Assembly (NCBI GenBank): GCA_021234155.1
Contig: JAJEKV010000062.1
Span: 1,138,261-1,202,260, forward strand
Length of the DNA stretch: 64,000 bases
Source: Isoetes taiwanensis
Taxonomy: Eukaryota; Streptophyta; Lycopodiopsida; Isoetales; Isoetaceae
Direction of reading: 5' to 3'
Part shown: positions 22,541 to 34,754 of the stretch, in pieces
Numbering within the stretch: position 1 is the first letter of the stretch
How the letters are laid out: each line of letters begins with the position of its first letter
Position numbers and translations under genes: made by a program
Notes under the pieces: generated by a model
The model's input: the letters and a program-made list of their open reading frames with translations, nothing else
The model's database searches: none
What the model was told of the DNA's origin: nothing

Positions 22541-24639
22541 CATAGTTTCAAGCTAGGGTAGGACCCTCCCTTGTTCAAAGTTCCCCCTTGCATAGATATT
22601 TTGTTCCCCGCCCATCCCTTCAAGCAAACTTTTGAGGATGTCCCCAACATCGCTTGGGTACCTAACCAACAAAGCGCAAAGGCTGCCAGATTACATGGTC
22701 CTTACAGCCAACAGGACCAAGTACTTCTCCTACACCGCGGCCTTAGCCATTTTTTTATCCCACCGTGCCGAAAACCCAATGGGGGCAACCTCTATCCCTC
22801 CGATGGAGGTGGACCCCATAGCAGTGCAGGAAGAAGAGCAGATGCGTTTGCAATATCAGCAAGAGCAGGAAGGAGAAGACTTAAGAAGAAGAGGAGAAGA
22901 GGAGTACACGGAGCTCGACTCGCAGAGGAGGAACGGCAACAAGCGTAATCAGGAGATGGCGAACTTTGAGCAGAGCCGGCAGAACATCGATTGCTCTTCA
23001 CTCTGGCTAGGCATCACAAGCCTAGCCCCAATCATCATCAACGGAGAGGAGTATTTACTCCCACGGCCGACATCCAAAACCTTCCCGAAAGTGCAGAGAG
23101 GGAGCTCAGATTGGACGAACTACTCCACCAGCCTACGGCAATGACTTGGACGACTTCATCGTCCGGGGAGCCCCTGACTTTCCGGCCTGAAGTGAGGGAA
23201 GCCGACACTTACACTGTGAGAGTCGACTTCTGCATATCCGTGCCTACGCCAAAGATCGCAAATGATGGACGAGCCGAGAGTCGCCAACGAGAGGAGGAGT
23301 TCCTCGCCTCCGTGAACAGATGGGGATCCCGGGAAGACCACAAGCATTTTAATGCCGAGGCTCTCGACACCACCTCCATCAAGAGGAGCAGAATCGACCT
23401 CAGCCAGTCGACTCCACAATTGAAGACTACCGGACCTCACCGAAATAGAAGTCGATAATCACGGGAGGCAATGTATCGAGGCCAAACAAGCGAGAGGTTT
23501 GCCGACGCGACAATGACAAAGGTCCCCGAGGTACTACCCCGCCGCCGCCGCTAGATGGGAGAATAGCGGTAATCCACCGCAAGTTCAGCCCCGTGAGGTG
23601 AAGAAGGAGTATTCATGCCGATTGCACTCTCAAAGCTTCGGCAGGCATGCTCAAGATAGCGCCAAATGTCGACTCACGCCGCCCGGGTCAAGAGGGCAAT
23701 GGCACTTGACCTCTTCGACTTCGCCATACCCCATCGACGCCAGCGAGATTGGCGGTCACCGCAGCCCTTACATCCGACCCGAAGGGTGGAAGAGCCGGTG
23801 AGAGCCCTTGCAGGGCTCGTCGCCAAGCGCCATCGAAACTTGGGTCATTCGGCAGGGAACGCCCAAGTTAAGAAGTTCCTTGAGGACAACCCGTCGCATC
23901 GGCATTTTCAAGATTAGTTAGACTCTTGATCCCCGAGACTTTTTGTACTAAAATATTATATAATATATGAATATAATCTCTGTTGCACTTTTAAATGTTT
24001 TGTTGATATATTTTTGCCCCACAACTATACCAACAAACATAAACAATGCAAGAGAACAAGGAAAACTAACCATATAGCCATGAACTACTTGTGGTATGCA
24101 TTTAGAGGCCTAGGCTCGGGGAACGACAACGCCAAGACCTTAGGGGAAGAACAGACTCGCCGCACCACCACCCCGCAAGGAACCTATTTGAAGATATGGA
24201 ACCCATGACCCCAGAGAGGAAGAGATATCCCGTGATGAGGATGGACCTTGAGCAGATAAAGGCTCATAGCCGCATGCTGTGAGCTGGTTCGGTGGGCAAT
24301 GCTCAACCGCCACAAGCATCAGCTCGGAAAACGTGAAGGGACAAGAAGAGGAGCAAGAGAAGAAGATCCCCCAGCACGGACTCCTCCCGACTCAAGCTCG
24401 AGTCGACCGGACCGAGGAAGAAGAAGAGCGTGCCCAGGACCCAACAGACGCAAGGCAAAGGAACACCAAGAGGGAAGGCAGAGGAACACCCCGTGATGGA
24501 CGACAAAGAGACACCGTGGCCTCCGACTACCGTAAGAAGGTAGATTCCGTGATTGGGCAAATGTATGGAAGGCCCGAATCGAACAGATTCTCGGGGAGAA
24601 CAGGTCGATTGGAAGCAGAGGCATGGTCGGACTAAATGA
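22541..24639 (+). pseudogene. Gag-like/acidic coding remains of element P
   Basis: A frame at 22632-23144 runs from a Tyr/Phe-containing segment into a Glu/Gln/Arg-rich coiled-coil-like stretch (EEEQMRLQYQQEQEGEDL). Later frames (22991-23458, 24279-24635) are charged and overlap with shifts. This fits a decayed N-terminal polyprotein, but no named domain is readable. Confidence 0.4.
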
Positions 24640-25130
24640 GTGAGTACGGGCAATGCTTATGGCATGAAGGATAAAGACAAAGGAAGAGTGGCAACAAACC
24701 AACTTGAAAGGAGCCGCACGGATTTGGTGGAAGGGTTATGCAAAGGCACATGGCTTGAGCAGTGGATGCTTGTAAGTTCAGGAAGTTTGCTAAAGCCTTC
24801 AAACGCCATTACGCCCCGAGGGAACATAAGTCTAGTATGATGCGCCAGCTCTACATGTTGCAAAGAAGGCAACAACTGGCCCTAAGCATACGAGGAATTC
24901 ATGAGGTTGAGGTCAGAGCAGTGCCGAAATTGGGTGAGAAGCATGCAAGAGAAAGCTATATTGAGGGGGCTGAATGAGGAGATCCGAAGTTTGTGGAGGG
25001 CAATAAACCCTAAGACAAGAAGCAGAGTCCAAGGCTATAAGCTTGCAAGGGATCTGACCTTAATAGCTGCGCAGGGCAGAAAGATTTCCGTGACAAAGGC
25101 AAGGCTTATCGTGAAGCTATAGCCCCAGAG
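24640..25130 (+). pseudogene. Gag-like domain of element P
   Basis: In broken frames one reads a Lys-Gly-Ala-Ala-Arg-x-Trp-Trp stretch, FRKFAKAFKRHYAPRE, a Met-rich LxxLQRRQQ helix and a CRNWVRSMQEKAILRG helix. This pattern is typical of the retrotransposon gag core that builds the particle. At least two frameshifts lie within it. No CCHC knuckle is evident downstream. Confidence 0.7.
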
Positions 25131-25550
25131 CAGTTAAAATTCGTGTCCAAGCCTAGAGATTCCACATGGTGGCAAACCAAGGGAAACAAGCAGAGAAGAA
25201 GGTGTGTCCTTCAAGGACAAGCAGAGGGGTCAAACTACTCCAAAGCAAAGGCGATCCTTTTGGCGCGATGCCCAAGGAAAAGAGAGACAGAGTGCATAGA
25301 AAGCAGCTTTGCTTCAGGCAAGCTTCCAACCAGCCATAGGACAAAATGAACCGCCTTACGGCCATGAGAATGCGGCCAGCGGAGTTGGGAGATTGGGACA
25401 CTGCCCCCGACGACGACGGGCGCAGGAAGCCCGGGCGACTACATTCGTGGTGAGTGTCATATCTTTGCCGCATTAGATACAGAGCAAGCAGAGAGCCAAT
25501 ATAAAGTAATTTCCACAGTAGGGAAGGCCAAGGCCAAGTCCTTCATAGTC

Positions 25551-26108
25551 TTGATAGACTCAGGAAGTAGCCATAACTTTGCATCCCCCAGAATGGTCCA
25601 AATGTTGAAGTTGAAACCACTAAAGTCAAAGCCAAGGCCTGTTGTCTTAGCAAGTGGTGCAGTAAGGCAGATGGCAGGCAAAAGAATTAACTTCGACATC
25701 GACTTGCCAGGGATTAAGATCCAGATGGGAGCAGAAGTAATGGGCATTGGCAAGTACGACCTGATCATAGGAATGGAGTACCTTGGACCAGCAGGGGCCA
25801 TTATCGATTGTGGAAAGCGGAAGGTGACCTTCCCAACACCCGACGGCAAGATCATTGAGATCACAGGTAAAGAAGTTGTTCCCATCATGCAGTGTATGTC
25901 TTCTAAGCGACTGTTCAAGTGCATCAAGAGCGAACAGGTGGCATACATCTTCAAGCTTGAGATTGACGAGCCTGAAGCAGAGGAAAGCAAAGAAGACAGA
26001 GTGCTCAGCAAGTTGCCGAAGCAAATAGCTCAGCTGATCACGGAGTTCCATGATCTCTTTCCAGATGAGATCAAGCAGCTTCCAGATAGGGAGTCGAGTG
26101 TGAGATAG
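25551..26108 (+). pseudogene. Aspartic protease region of element P
   Basis: An open frame of 185 codons starts at the active-site motif IDSGSSHNF (Asp at 25557), followed by VVLASG and DLIIGMEYL, the pattern of retropepsins that cleave the polyprotein. It continues into a linker with FHDLFPDE, which normally leads into RT. It ends in a frame break at the RT junction (about 26100), a break in what should be one polyprotein. There is no own start codon. Confidence 0.85.
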
Positions 26109-26640
26109 CACTCGAACCGGGAGCAAAGCCGACAAGTAAGGCTCCATACAGAATGACGACGCAGGAGTTGACGGAGCTGAAGAAGCAATTGCAGGAGTTG
26201 CTCGACCTAGGCTTCATTAGACCTAGTGTCTCGCCATTTGGAGCGCCCATTCTCTTTGTAAAGAAGAAGGATGGCAGTTTAAGAATGTGCATAGACTATA
26301 GGCAGTTGAACAAGCACACCATTAAGAACAAGTACGCGCTCCCCAGATCAGACGACTTGATGGATCAACTCCAAGGTGCAAAGGTCTTCCAAAATCGACT
26401 TAAGGTCGAGGTTATCATGAGATCAGGATAAAGGAAGAAGATATCCATAAGACCGCCTTGAGCGGTATGGGCATTATGAGTTCGGTAATGCCTTTCGGTT
26501 TATCGAATGGCCCCGCGGCGTTCATGAGGCTCATGAGCGACATCTTGAGGGAGTTTTGAGACACTTTGTGATTGTATTCCTTTGACATTTTGGTGTAAAT
26601 GGAAGGTGGAATAATGGTCATGTGGATCTAGAAGGAATCT
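26100..26640 (+). pseudogene. Reverse transcriptase of element P, truncated
   Basis: Motifs in order: a fingers stretch with [19 protein letters not shown], then IDYRQLN, a KID-like strand and VMPFGL near 26483. The Asp-Asp catalytic motif expected near 26580 is broken by a stop and lacks one Asp. Frameshifts occur near 26395 and 26440. The sequence then passes within about 100 bp into the element's 3' region, so thumb, RNase H and integrase are absent. Confidence 0.85.
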
Positions 26641-26689
26641 CGAACGGATCCCGCCAATTAGCCGCATTCTGAGGGGCTAAGAATATGCA

Positions 26690-27072
26690 TGAAGTCGAAG
26701 TTTTCTGCCCTAGAAGACTTGCAAGTTCGTGAAGAACAAATTTTGTTGGAATGTGTTGCGGAGAAAGTGAAAATGAAGCATTGGCAAGAAAGCCCTCTGT
26801 GGTTTGAATTGTTGAAGGAAGCTTTTAACAAACTTAATTGTCATAAGCTTAAGCAATTATTGAGTAATCTCTTTTAATGATGTTATGAATTGATAAGTTA
26901 TTTCATAATGTGATGGCGTGATAATGTCCTAAAAATATTACCTTAAGGTAATCTTAATAAATGATAAGTATTATAGTAGTTATAGTATGCATCGGGTTGA
27001 TTGCAAAAAGTTAGGGCGATCCCAAGGTGGGGAGACCCACGATGTTCGGGAATGCAATTTCACAACATCATT
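26690..27072 (+). other. 3' internal region of element P
   Basis: A 60-codon Lys/Glu/Leu-rich frame (to 26877) overlaps a sequence that element M has twice in reverse (49990-50065 and 50280-50350) without coding capacity, so it is probably untranslated. An ATTACCTTAAGGTAAT palindrome at 26938 and a purine-tract-like AAGGTGGGGAGACC at 27028 also recur in M. Confidence 0.55.
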
Positions 27073-27086
27073 TCAAGGTGGGAGAA
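27073..27086 (+). other. Polypurine tract of element P
   Basis: AAGGTGGGAGAA directly abuts the 3' LTR start. Element M has AAGGTGGGGAGAA in the same place on its strand. Confidence 0.75.
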
Positions 27087-29759
27087 TGTGCCTCTAGAGC
27101 ATTGGCAATTTCGGGGTAAGATTATCCGGTCGGGGCGCCTCTTTAATCATTATAAGAAGGAAGGCAACCTGTTAAACATTATAATAAGGAACCTACCATG
27201 CCACGCGTACCAATCATCGTGTAAGGAAATTGATCCTCCCCGACGCGTCTGCGCTAATGTGCCACGCTGCATAAAATTGAGCATAAACGCAACTAGCGTG
27301 GGCATAGCGGAAATCACCGGTAGCAGAAATCCGTCCCGCTTAAAGTGCTTAAACGCAGCGATTTTTCAAAGACATAATAAGCATTTTAACGTCGCGGCAA
27401 GCACAGATGAAATATTTTTGGTTGATTCACAATAATTCTTCACGAAAATGACTCAAATTTGATCTCCTAATACGTTTTTTGCATCTCCAATCTAATGGAA
27501 GAGACGGCATTAGATTTTATGAAGCCATTTGTGAGATATAAGCTTTTCCCTTATAGATACCAGAAATCATTTTTTAGCTTTTTTCACTATCAATCCTCTA
27601 TGGAATGATCTGAAACTTGACCTCAAAGACATTTTTGCATCACGAATCCAATGGAGCGAGGCGGTATCAAATTACGTATTGTAGTTTGTAAGATATTAGG
27701 CTTTTACGGTAAAATATCAGAAATCGTTTTTGGCCTCTTTGCGGTGAAAATACTCAATGGATTTACCTGAAACTTGGTGTCCTAGAACGTTTTTGTACTA
27801 CTAAAATCCATAGGAACCGGCGGCAATCCATTTAGATCAAGTAGTTTATGAGATATTGGCTTCTACTCTATGGCAACCTTGATCGAATTTTTTTCATGAT
27901 TTGTGCTCAAAAATATGCACAGTAGAAGCTGCAATTTCATAAGGATCCTTAGTTTTGGATGCCGATTCCAATGAGCCATAGCTTGCTGTATTTGGTGAAG
28001 TAGATCAAATGCCACAAATGGAGTGCCCCTGCTGTTACGAAGCATCGGGCTCATATCAAGAAATTTTAGCCGTTGATTGATTTTGATGGTCCTAATGGTC
28101 CAGGTCTTCTCATAGTGTCCATTTATTTACGTGCTTAATATGTGCTTCGCCAAAAAGTGTACCCCACTAGCAATTTTGTACCTGTGTAGCCAGGTGGGTA
28201 GCCCTAGGGGGCAACGTGCCAGAAATATGTGCAACTATTAATGTGCACATTTTCCAATGTACACATTAATGTGGGCACACATTTCCATGTGGTCACTTGA
28301 TGCCAAGTGGGCCACACCCATAGGTGCAATTAATGTGCACATTTTCCAATGTACACATTAATGTGGGCACACATTTCCATGTGGGCACATTTTGCCACCT
28401 AGCCATTAAAGGCAAGTGGGCCCATTACCAATTATCCCACATGCCTAAAGGGGATAATTGGAAACCCTAGCCAACCCCTTGTCTATTAAGGGAGGGAAAC
28501 CCTAACTTGCCCAATTTTTCGTTTCTAGGGTTTTAGAACTGCATTGCAGCTGCCTCATGACCAAAACCGCCTCCCGGACTGCTTTGAGAGGTTTGCACCA
28601 TTGGTTTCCCCTTGATTCGGGCGTTTCAATAGGATGGTCGAGCTCAGGTCAGGAGGAGCCACTCAAGGATCAGGTATTTGGCCAATTAGATAGTCTAAAC
28701 CCTATTTGGGTCATAGAATGTGGGTTTAGCCTATTAAATTGCCCATAGCGACCTTCTAGATCTCTAGATACCAACCTCTAACTAAAGAACCTAACTTTAT
28801 GATGTAGATTAGATATAGTTCTTTAGTTCTTACTTGCGATGTATGTGGATGATGTATCTCTATGAACTCCTTGTATTGGGAAGGGGGTAGAGACCTAAAG
28901 CTTGGTAGTAGATGCTCCTAGAGTAGCCTCTCTAGCATACTATAGATTAGGCTGTGTACAAGAGCCACACGGGTTGTGGGTGAAGGGGCAGTGGCTAAGA
29001 AGGAGGTTCATGTCCGGAGCTCTGAAAGATCCCCTCACGGTGTGTAAGGCCTACCGGGGATCATTGTGACTAGGTCTAATGGCTCACCACCGAGTGCGGG
29101 TGAGGCATGGACTCGGCACCCGTGAAGTGGTGTACACTTTCCGGTGGGTTCCGGTCGAATCAGGCGGTGGCCCTCTAGTCACCTTAGTCGGCATGTAGAC
29201 TTCCGGAGGGAGTGATCCCTTCACTGCCCCATCGGGCCCGGGAGGATGAAGCCAGGGAATAGCCCTTACGGCTATGCATCCGGCTGGGCTCTGATCAGGT
29301 CCGGCGCTTTTCAACCCTACTGCGCAAAGTGTGCAATGGGGAGGGGCGGATGGAGTGGACAACCCTATGCCATGTTCATATACCCGGCCCAATCCATTGC
29401 CATGAATTGCATGCAATGAACTCTGGAGACCCCAGCCGTCAGTCATCCCCTTGAGTCCGAGCCTTGGGTAGAACTCCCCATATGTATTGTGCTCACCTTG
29501 TTTATGCAGATGTGATGGACCACCCCTCGAGGTGGATATGTGCTTATGTTATATCTGCGACATGTATGTTTTACGGCTTCGCGACTAGGTAGGCCACGAG
29601 GGAGGCGAGGGTAAAATGACCCCTTCACTCTTCCCAATTGGAACCCGATCCCGGTTGCAGTGTTATGTGGAGGGCCCTGTATCGGCATGGAGCTGGTATG
29701 GGGGAGGAACTCCTGTTTGTATCTGGTGAGAGAGCAGGTATCACAGTAGGGGCGTCACA
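27087..29759 (+). repeat. 3' LTR of element P (contains insertion)
   Basis: Starts TGTG and ends GCGTCACA. The body from 28189 on matches the 5' LTR and the LTRs of element M. The first kilobase contains sequence absent from those LTRs. Confidence 0.82.
27140..28185. repeat. Insertion in the 3' LTR with 157-bp repeats
   Basis: Absent from the three other LTRs. It holds three diverged tandem units with a period of about 157 bp (GCATC-type anchors at 27481, 27637 and 27795, each followed by GAGATAT and GGCTTT-like words). No termini or target duplication were recognised. Confidence 0.6.
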
Positions 29760-29761
29760 AA

Positions 29762-29766
29762 AAGGT
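29762..29766. repeat. Target-site duplication of element P, right (AAGGT)
   Basis: Matches 17390-17394. Two extra A separate it from the LTR end. Confidence 0.6.
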
Positions 29767-30149
29767 AAAAGTCCGTTGACCGGTTGTAAGTTTTTTTTTT
29801 TTTTTTAATGAGAAATATGCTAAAAGCTTGGAACAATATCTATCCTGCCTTTGCTTTCTCAAAAGTGGATCTAGTACATTTTGAGATGTCTATCTTTTGA
29901 TCCCTATCTATAGTGATCATCCAAACTATGTTCTTGCTCTTAAGCACCCCCAAATTTACAAAAAGTGGAAATCAAGTGGCTTAAATTTTATTAAAGACCT
30001 CTAGAATAATAGAATAGAATATGATTTTATAATGGTAGATGGATATCTTGGTCTAATTTGAAGATGAAAATCAAGGGTACTGTGTCAGATAGAAAGATCT
30101 CATATTAAACAAACTGTTGGGAATATTGCGCCATCTACTACTCCTAACT

Positions 30150-30640
30150 TTGAATTTGATTAGTTGCTTAATGATAAACATTACTACAAGGTTAGTACCA
30201 TCTATTTCCTCAACCAAAATGCCAATCTAGCTATGTCAGCTTCCCAATGGAATCTTAGTTTGCTGGCTTCTAAAACTCTAATTGGCAATATCTGGAATTC
30301 TTATGCTTCCAAGAAGATCTCTTTCTTCATTTGGCTTATTGCCGATAAAAGTGTTCTCTGTCTGCTGAGCTATTCCAAGAGAGATCAAAGATGATCTCCT
30401 CTTTGCCCTCTAAATTGCAATGACATTGAAAGCATGGAGCATATCTTCTTACATTTCCAAGCTTAAGCCCTTTTGGAGATGGTTTGATAATTACTTTGGT
30501 ACCCATGATAGAAGCTCCATAATTCATTTCCTACAAGCTAACAATTCCTTCAAAAACACTATTGTTTTCCTTGCTTTATGGAATGTCTAGAAATCCAGAA
30601 ATAGGTGCTTATATGGCCATAAGAGATTCTAACCATCATT
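30150..30640 (+). pseudogene. LINE relic: zf-RVT C-terminal domain
   Basis: Reads as the tail of a plant non-LTR polyprotein: IWNSYASKKISFFIWLIADK, then after a shift LCPL, ESMEHIFLH and FWRWF-like stretches, then LALWNV. The Cys/His pattern of zf-RVT is partly lost. There are several stops and frameshifts and no poly-A tail was seen. It is unrelated in detail to the LINE at 47875-61643. Confidence 0.75.
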
Positions 30641-30975
30641 CAATTAAATTGAGATTATGTCTTAATTTTGGGACAAATTTCATATTGTATATTTTTTATA
30701 GCATATTCAAATTCACACAAACCACCTCAAAAGTATGAAAATGTAATCTCATATTATTTACAAAATAGTCAATATTTCACAATATAGCACCATATTATAA
30801 AAACGTGATGTAGAAAATTTACATAGTTATTCACTTTTCTTCAAGCACCTCCAATGATATCATAGCCTTCTTCCTGACATCCTGAGGTATTGTAATTCTC
30901 GCATTTCTAGCTGGAACAGTTTTTGGAGTCCATGAGTATAATACACTTTCATAGTCTAGCCAAAGATCAGGATCA

Positions 30976-33609
30976 CTAAGTACCTTTCTTTATCCGATAT
31001 ATTGGTGGTCCCGATGCCTTTGGACACCACCATTCTACCCGCACATGGTTGCAGTTAATATTACCTTCTTCTTTGCAAATATCAGAGATGGTGAACCCCA
31101 ACCACGCTGGATAGGTATCTAAATCTGCTGGATTTACTACCACAAATTGGTGGCATTCTAAGTCAGTGGAAGGTTCATAAGCATCCATGCCTAGAAACGT
31201 TGGCCTATTGTTCTTAGGACCAACATAGTGTTTGTCAAAAGGAGGAGGGCTTACGAATGCTACTAATAGTCACCTAGTTTTAAGCAACCACCTTTCTTTC
31301 AATTCATCTGAGGATGTGTCTATCTCCCCCAACAGGTTAATCACCTTCTTCCAATAAGCCACCAAGGCATGGTTGGTATCATCGGGGTTGGTTTGCCAAT
31401 GCTTTATATAGTCCTGGATTCCTTCCTTAGTCAATCCCAATTGCTTCACTTCTTTAGTAGGTTTTAGAGCTTTTGGTTGACCTGGAGGTATCATAGGTTT
31501 GCCATTCTCATCTCTACGCCATATTTCCTCCCCTCCTCTCCACTCCTCCTCTGAAGGTCTCATCTTCTATTGGAAGATTGGAATCCCATTTCTCACCCAA
31601 AAAGTGAATTGCAGAGGCCTAGAATGACCTTCAAGATCCAATGCATAATCATCCACAAAGCTCTTCCAATTGGGCACTTCTTCTATGAGAGAAGCTATAG
31701 GGTTTGGAGTAGTGCATTCATGCATAATTTCCATTAGCCTATGAAAGTTGATCACTGTCTGCTGCTTCAGTATACAACTATATTTGCCAAATAACGCATC
31801 CACATCCTCATGGGTATGCCCAGGCATCAGAAACCCTAAATTAACTCTTTCAAATATCCCCACAGCTGTTAAGTAGGATAGGAAAGAAAACATCCACCTG
31901 TTCTTATTTTGGCCTGCACAATTATCAAGTTGCAAGAGGAACCTTCTTGGTAGATCTTGAGCTCTAGCACGTGAAGTTGAAGCTCCAACATGTTCACTAG
32001 ACCCATGCTTCCTAAACCTTGCCTTGCTAAACTTTTCAATATTGTTAGGGTTTCCATCTAACAATGCACTATGTAGTGCCTGGATAGTTGTAGGGTCCTG
32101 GAGGTGATATTGTATCCATTTTCATAGTTTCTCAAACACTTCATGATACTCCCAATATGAAAATCTGGACCATCACTCCATAACTCCAAACTAAGATGGC
32201 CATAGTAGGTTTGAGTCTGCCCATGCAAGATTGCCCCAGTCATTGAGATCTGTAAAGGGTATGATATTCCACATGACTTTGGTATGTACTTGAATTGTGG
32301 AAGACAAGTCTTTTGCTGGTCCATCTTGTCATGTATAATACATAAATAGTTTAGGTTCCAATGCAGATAAAGTCCTCCACATCCAATAACATGATCTACA
32401 TGATAGTTGATCAGTCATATGGTCCTTCATATGCTCCCTTATCCTAGCCCTTTGACTCGGTTGCAAAGTTGTTCGAAGTTGCTATGGTGACATGATTGAA
32501 ATGCTTCTTCCATAGCCTACTAAAGCTAGGTTGGGATATTGGAAGAATTTCCAATTCTCGAAGTTGGAAATTCACTTCCTCCAAAATACTCTTTTGAGTA
32601 CAATGTGATGGTAACCTTTTCTCAACAACTGTTCTTCCCTTTTCATCCCTTCTGCTTTTGTGTGGCATACACTCTGCATTGAAATCAATATATTTTCCAA
32701 ATATCTCCCTGGCAGCCAAGATCCTAGCAGTTGGTCTTAACAAACCATTATTTTCATGCAAAGCAATCCTGTTCCCTTCTGCCTGTTTTTTTTTGCCAAT
32801 TATGCCATGAAGACGTTGGAATTGCATGGATATCTGCCATGCTTTTTTACATATCCATTTGCGTAGCAAGGGGTATCTTTTTCTGTTTGGATTTCTTTCA
32901 TCCTGAAGTGCGTGCTCGAAGATTGTGTACATGTAGGTCCTCCTCTCATCAATAGTATACTCTTAAAAAGTTGCTCTTGCTTCCACCAATTGTTCTATTG
33001 TAAAGAATTGCATACAACCACTCCAACAATAATTCGAGCTCCTAACCTTCGCCATTGTCTCATGTTTAGTGTCACTAATCAACTTGGTTCTTTTGCTAGG
33101 ATAATGTCTAGCAATTGATACTTCTCCCCTTTTGCTTAGGTTTAGAGTTCCCACTGCTAATGGATCAATATCAAGACAATCATTATCCCCAACAACCTCA
33201 GACTCTGGAAAAAGATAATCCTCCACAAATTGAGCACTATTTATAGGCCATGCCATGATGCAAGGAACCTCCAATTGCTTGACACAACCAAAATATTCCT
33301 TGTCACCCAAACCTTTACCTTTCCAGTTGTCTTCCAACATAGAAATTGCAATACTAAGATTGTCTTCCCCTAGCCTTTCATCATTAATAGTTTGACCAGG
33401 ATCTACTAGTACAATGACTCCTTGGCCTACTATTTCCTTGTTGCACTTGTGCATGATTCTCACCTTCTTGTTCCTCCATTGCACCCTACTATGGAGGACT
33501 GATTGTTTTTCTTCAACATTCTTGGTAGGAGGTGCTTTTTCATTGAAATTGCTCTTTTCAATATTTTGCACACCATCTTCAGTTGGAGAGGCACCAATGA
33601 CCTAGGCAA
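30976..33609 (-). pseudogene. DUF7869-type transposase-like gene, interrupted
   Basis: Read on the minus strand from an acceptor-like TTTGCCTAG at 33610: a charged N-terminal part, YCWSGC, a Lys/Arg-rich central region (32444-32932), HDKMDQQKT at about 32320, LHGQTQTYYG, then QLDNCAGQNKNR (near 31920) and GHTHEDVDALFG (near 31820), and a C-terminal YPAWLG/EWWCPK domain. The D-N-C, N-K-N-R and G-H-T-H-E-D blocks are the DUF7869 signature, probably an RNase H-fold DDE-like core. Lesions: in-frame TAA near 32970, a shift near 32440, a shift near 32080 at a CAG site, and in-frame TGA near 31285. The total is about 870 codons. The first exon upstream of 33610 is not identified. Some lesions may be read errors. 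Confidence 0.75.
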
Positions 33610-34072
33610 ATTGCACTCCTTTTAATCAATGAATAGGAAATAATTATATACCATAAGAAAAGTACGTACATTTATGATATATATAGAGGTAAATCAAATT
33701 TTTTAAAAAGTAAGAAAGTCCTTGGAAATAGGTTTAATATAATAATAACAATGGATATAAACCAAATTGTTTAAAACAAGAATTTTCGTGGCAATAACAA
33801 GGAAATGACATTTAAAATATATCCAAATTTTAATTATCGAAAATTTAGCCTTTAGAATACGAAAAGACATATCTGATTTTCCAAAAAGGTAGACGTGAGA
33901 ATTTATTCTCCATAATATACCCTAGATGCTATAGCTGTCGGGAAGATCGTACGCTTGGTGTGTTATTTGAGGCAATCATTTATTCATGCTAACATATTTC
34001 TAATTTAGCCTATATAAATACACTTCATGCTCTCAACACTTCTATTCCTTCCAAAAAAAAATTCTGCCTGCC
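33610..34072. promoter_or_regulatory. Divergent intergenic region with TATA box
   Basis: AT-rich DNA between the minus-strand DUF7869 gene and the plus-strand acidic gene. TATATAAATA at 34011 lies about 60 bp before the ATG at 34073, a good plant core promoter for the acidic gene. An intron or promoter of the DUF7869 gene presumably lies in 33611-33940. Confidence 0.5.
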
Positions 34073-34478
34073 ATGAAGCGTTCGGTCTCTGCAGCGGAGC
34101 TTCATGAAGAACTCGAGGTCTTTTCAAAAAGACCTCAGGTTGAATCCCCCCCAATTGATTTCTTTTTTCAGCAATCCTCTGATTCCGATTCAGAGGATGA
34201 AGAGGAGGAAGAAGTGGAAGAATCGGATCAGAATTCATAGGAATTCCTGACCGCTCTGCTTCAGGGTTGGCTCGATCCTGAAACAGATAATGAACTGTCT
34301 GAAAAAGAGTCGGAGGAAGAAGAAGAAGAAGATTCAGAACAAGGTCGCGACTTCGATGATTTTCTCGAATGGCTGGCAGCGGACTCAGGTTTACATGTCT
34401 GTTTTTTTTTTCCTTTTCGTACTTTGTAGTATAATTCTAACACTCTTCTTTCTTGCAGACATGGAAGAAGAGAAGTGA
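34073..34478 (+). CDS. Small acidic two-exon gene of unknown function
   Basis: The ATG at 34073 follows a TATA box by 62 bp. Exon 1 (34073-34388) encodes MKRSVSAAELHEELEVFSKR, an FFFQQ stretch, Asp/Ser and long Glu runs, then LTALLQGWLDPETDNE, another Glu run and DFDDFLEWLAADS. A phase-1 intron (34389-34458) has GT, a T-rich tract and TTGCAG. Exon 2 adds DMEEEK and a stop at 34476. A TAG at 34238 interrupts exon 1, but the frame, charge pattern and splice phase continue past it, so TAG may be a CAG read as TAG. The product would be about 124 residues, strongly acidic, perhaps nuclear. I do not recognise a family. Confidence 0.5.
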
Positions 34479-34754
34479 TGCAGTTCCCGGGTCCCCTTTT
34501 TTTTTGTTAAAGAAATCATGGTCATGCCTTCGGGCTTTTTTCTGTAAAAAATAGTGTGAAAAGCCTTCGGACATCTGATTACAAGCCTCCGGGCTTGGAC
34601 CTGTAAATGAATCCAATTTTTTGAATGAATTCAAATTGTTGTCTCTCCAAAATTTTGTCTCTCTAAAATTCCGTCTCTCCAATTGTCTCTCAAAAGTCCA
34701 AGGAACATTATAAACCAATCGGTTGAAATTGCATTAATGGAAAATTTCAGGCGT

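Larger units (their letters stand above)
17395..29761 (+). mobile_element. LTR retrotransposon P (Ty3/gypsy type, decayed)
   Basis: Order on the plus strand: 5' LTR (17395-19769), tRNA-iMet primer site, leader with hairpins, two promoter-ORF units, gag-like region, protease, truncated reverse transcriptase, purine tract, 3' LTR (27087-29759). LTR ends are TGTGACG/CGTCACA. Protease-before-RT order and the RT motifs fit Ty3/gypsy. RNase H and integrase are not found, so it is non-autonomous. It belongs to the same family as element M, sharing LTR body, primer site, purine tract, hairpins and 3' repeats. Confidence 0.88.
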
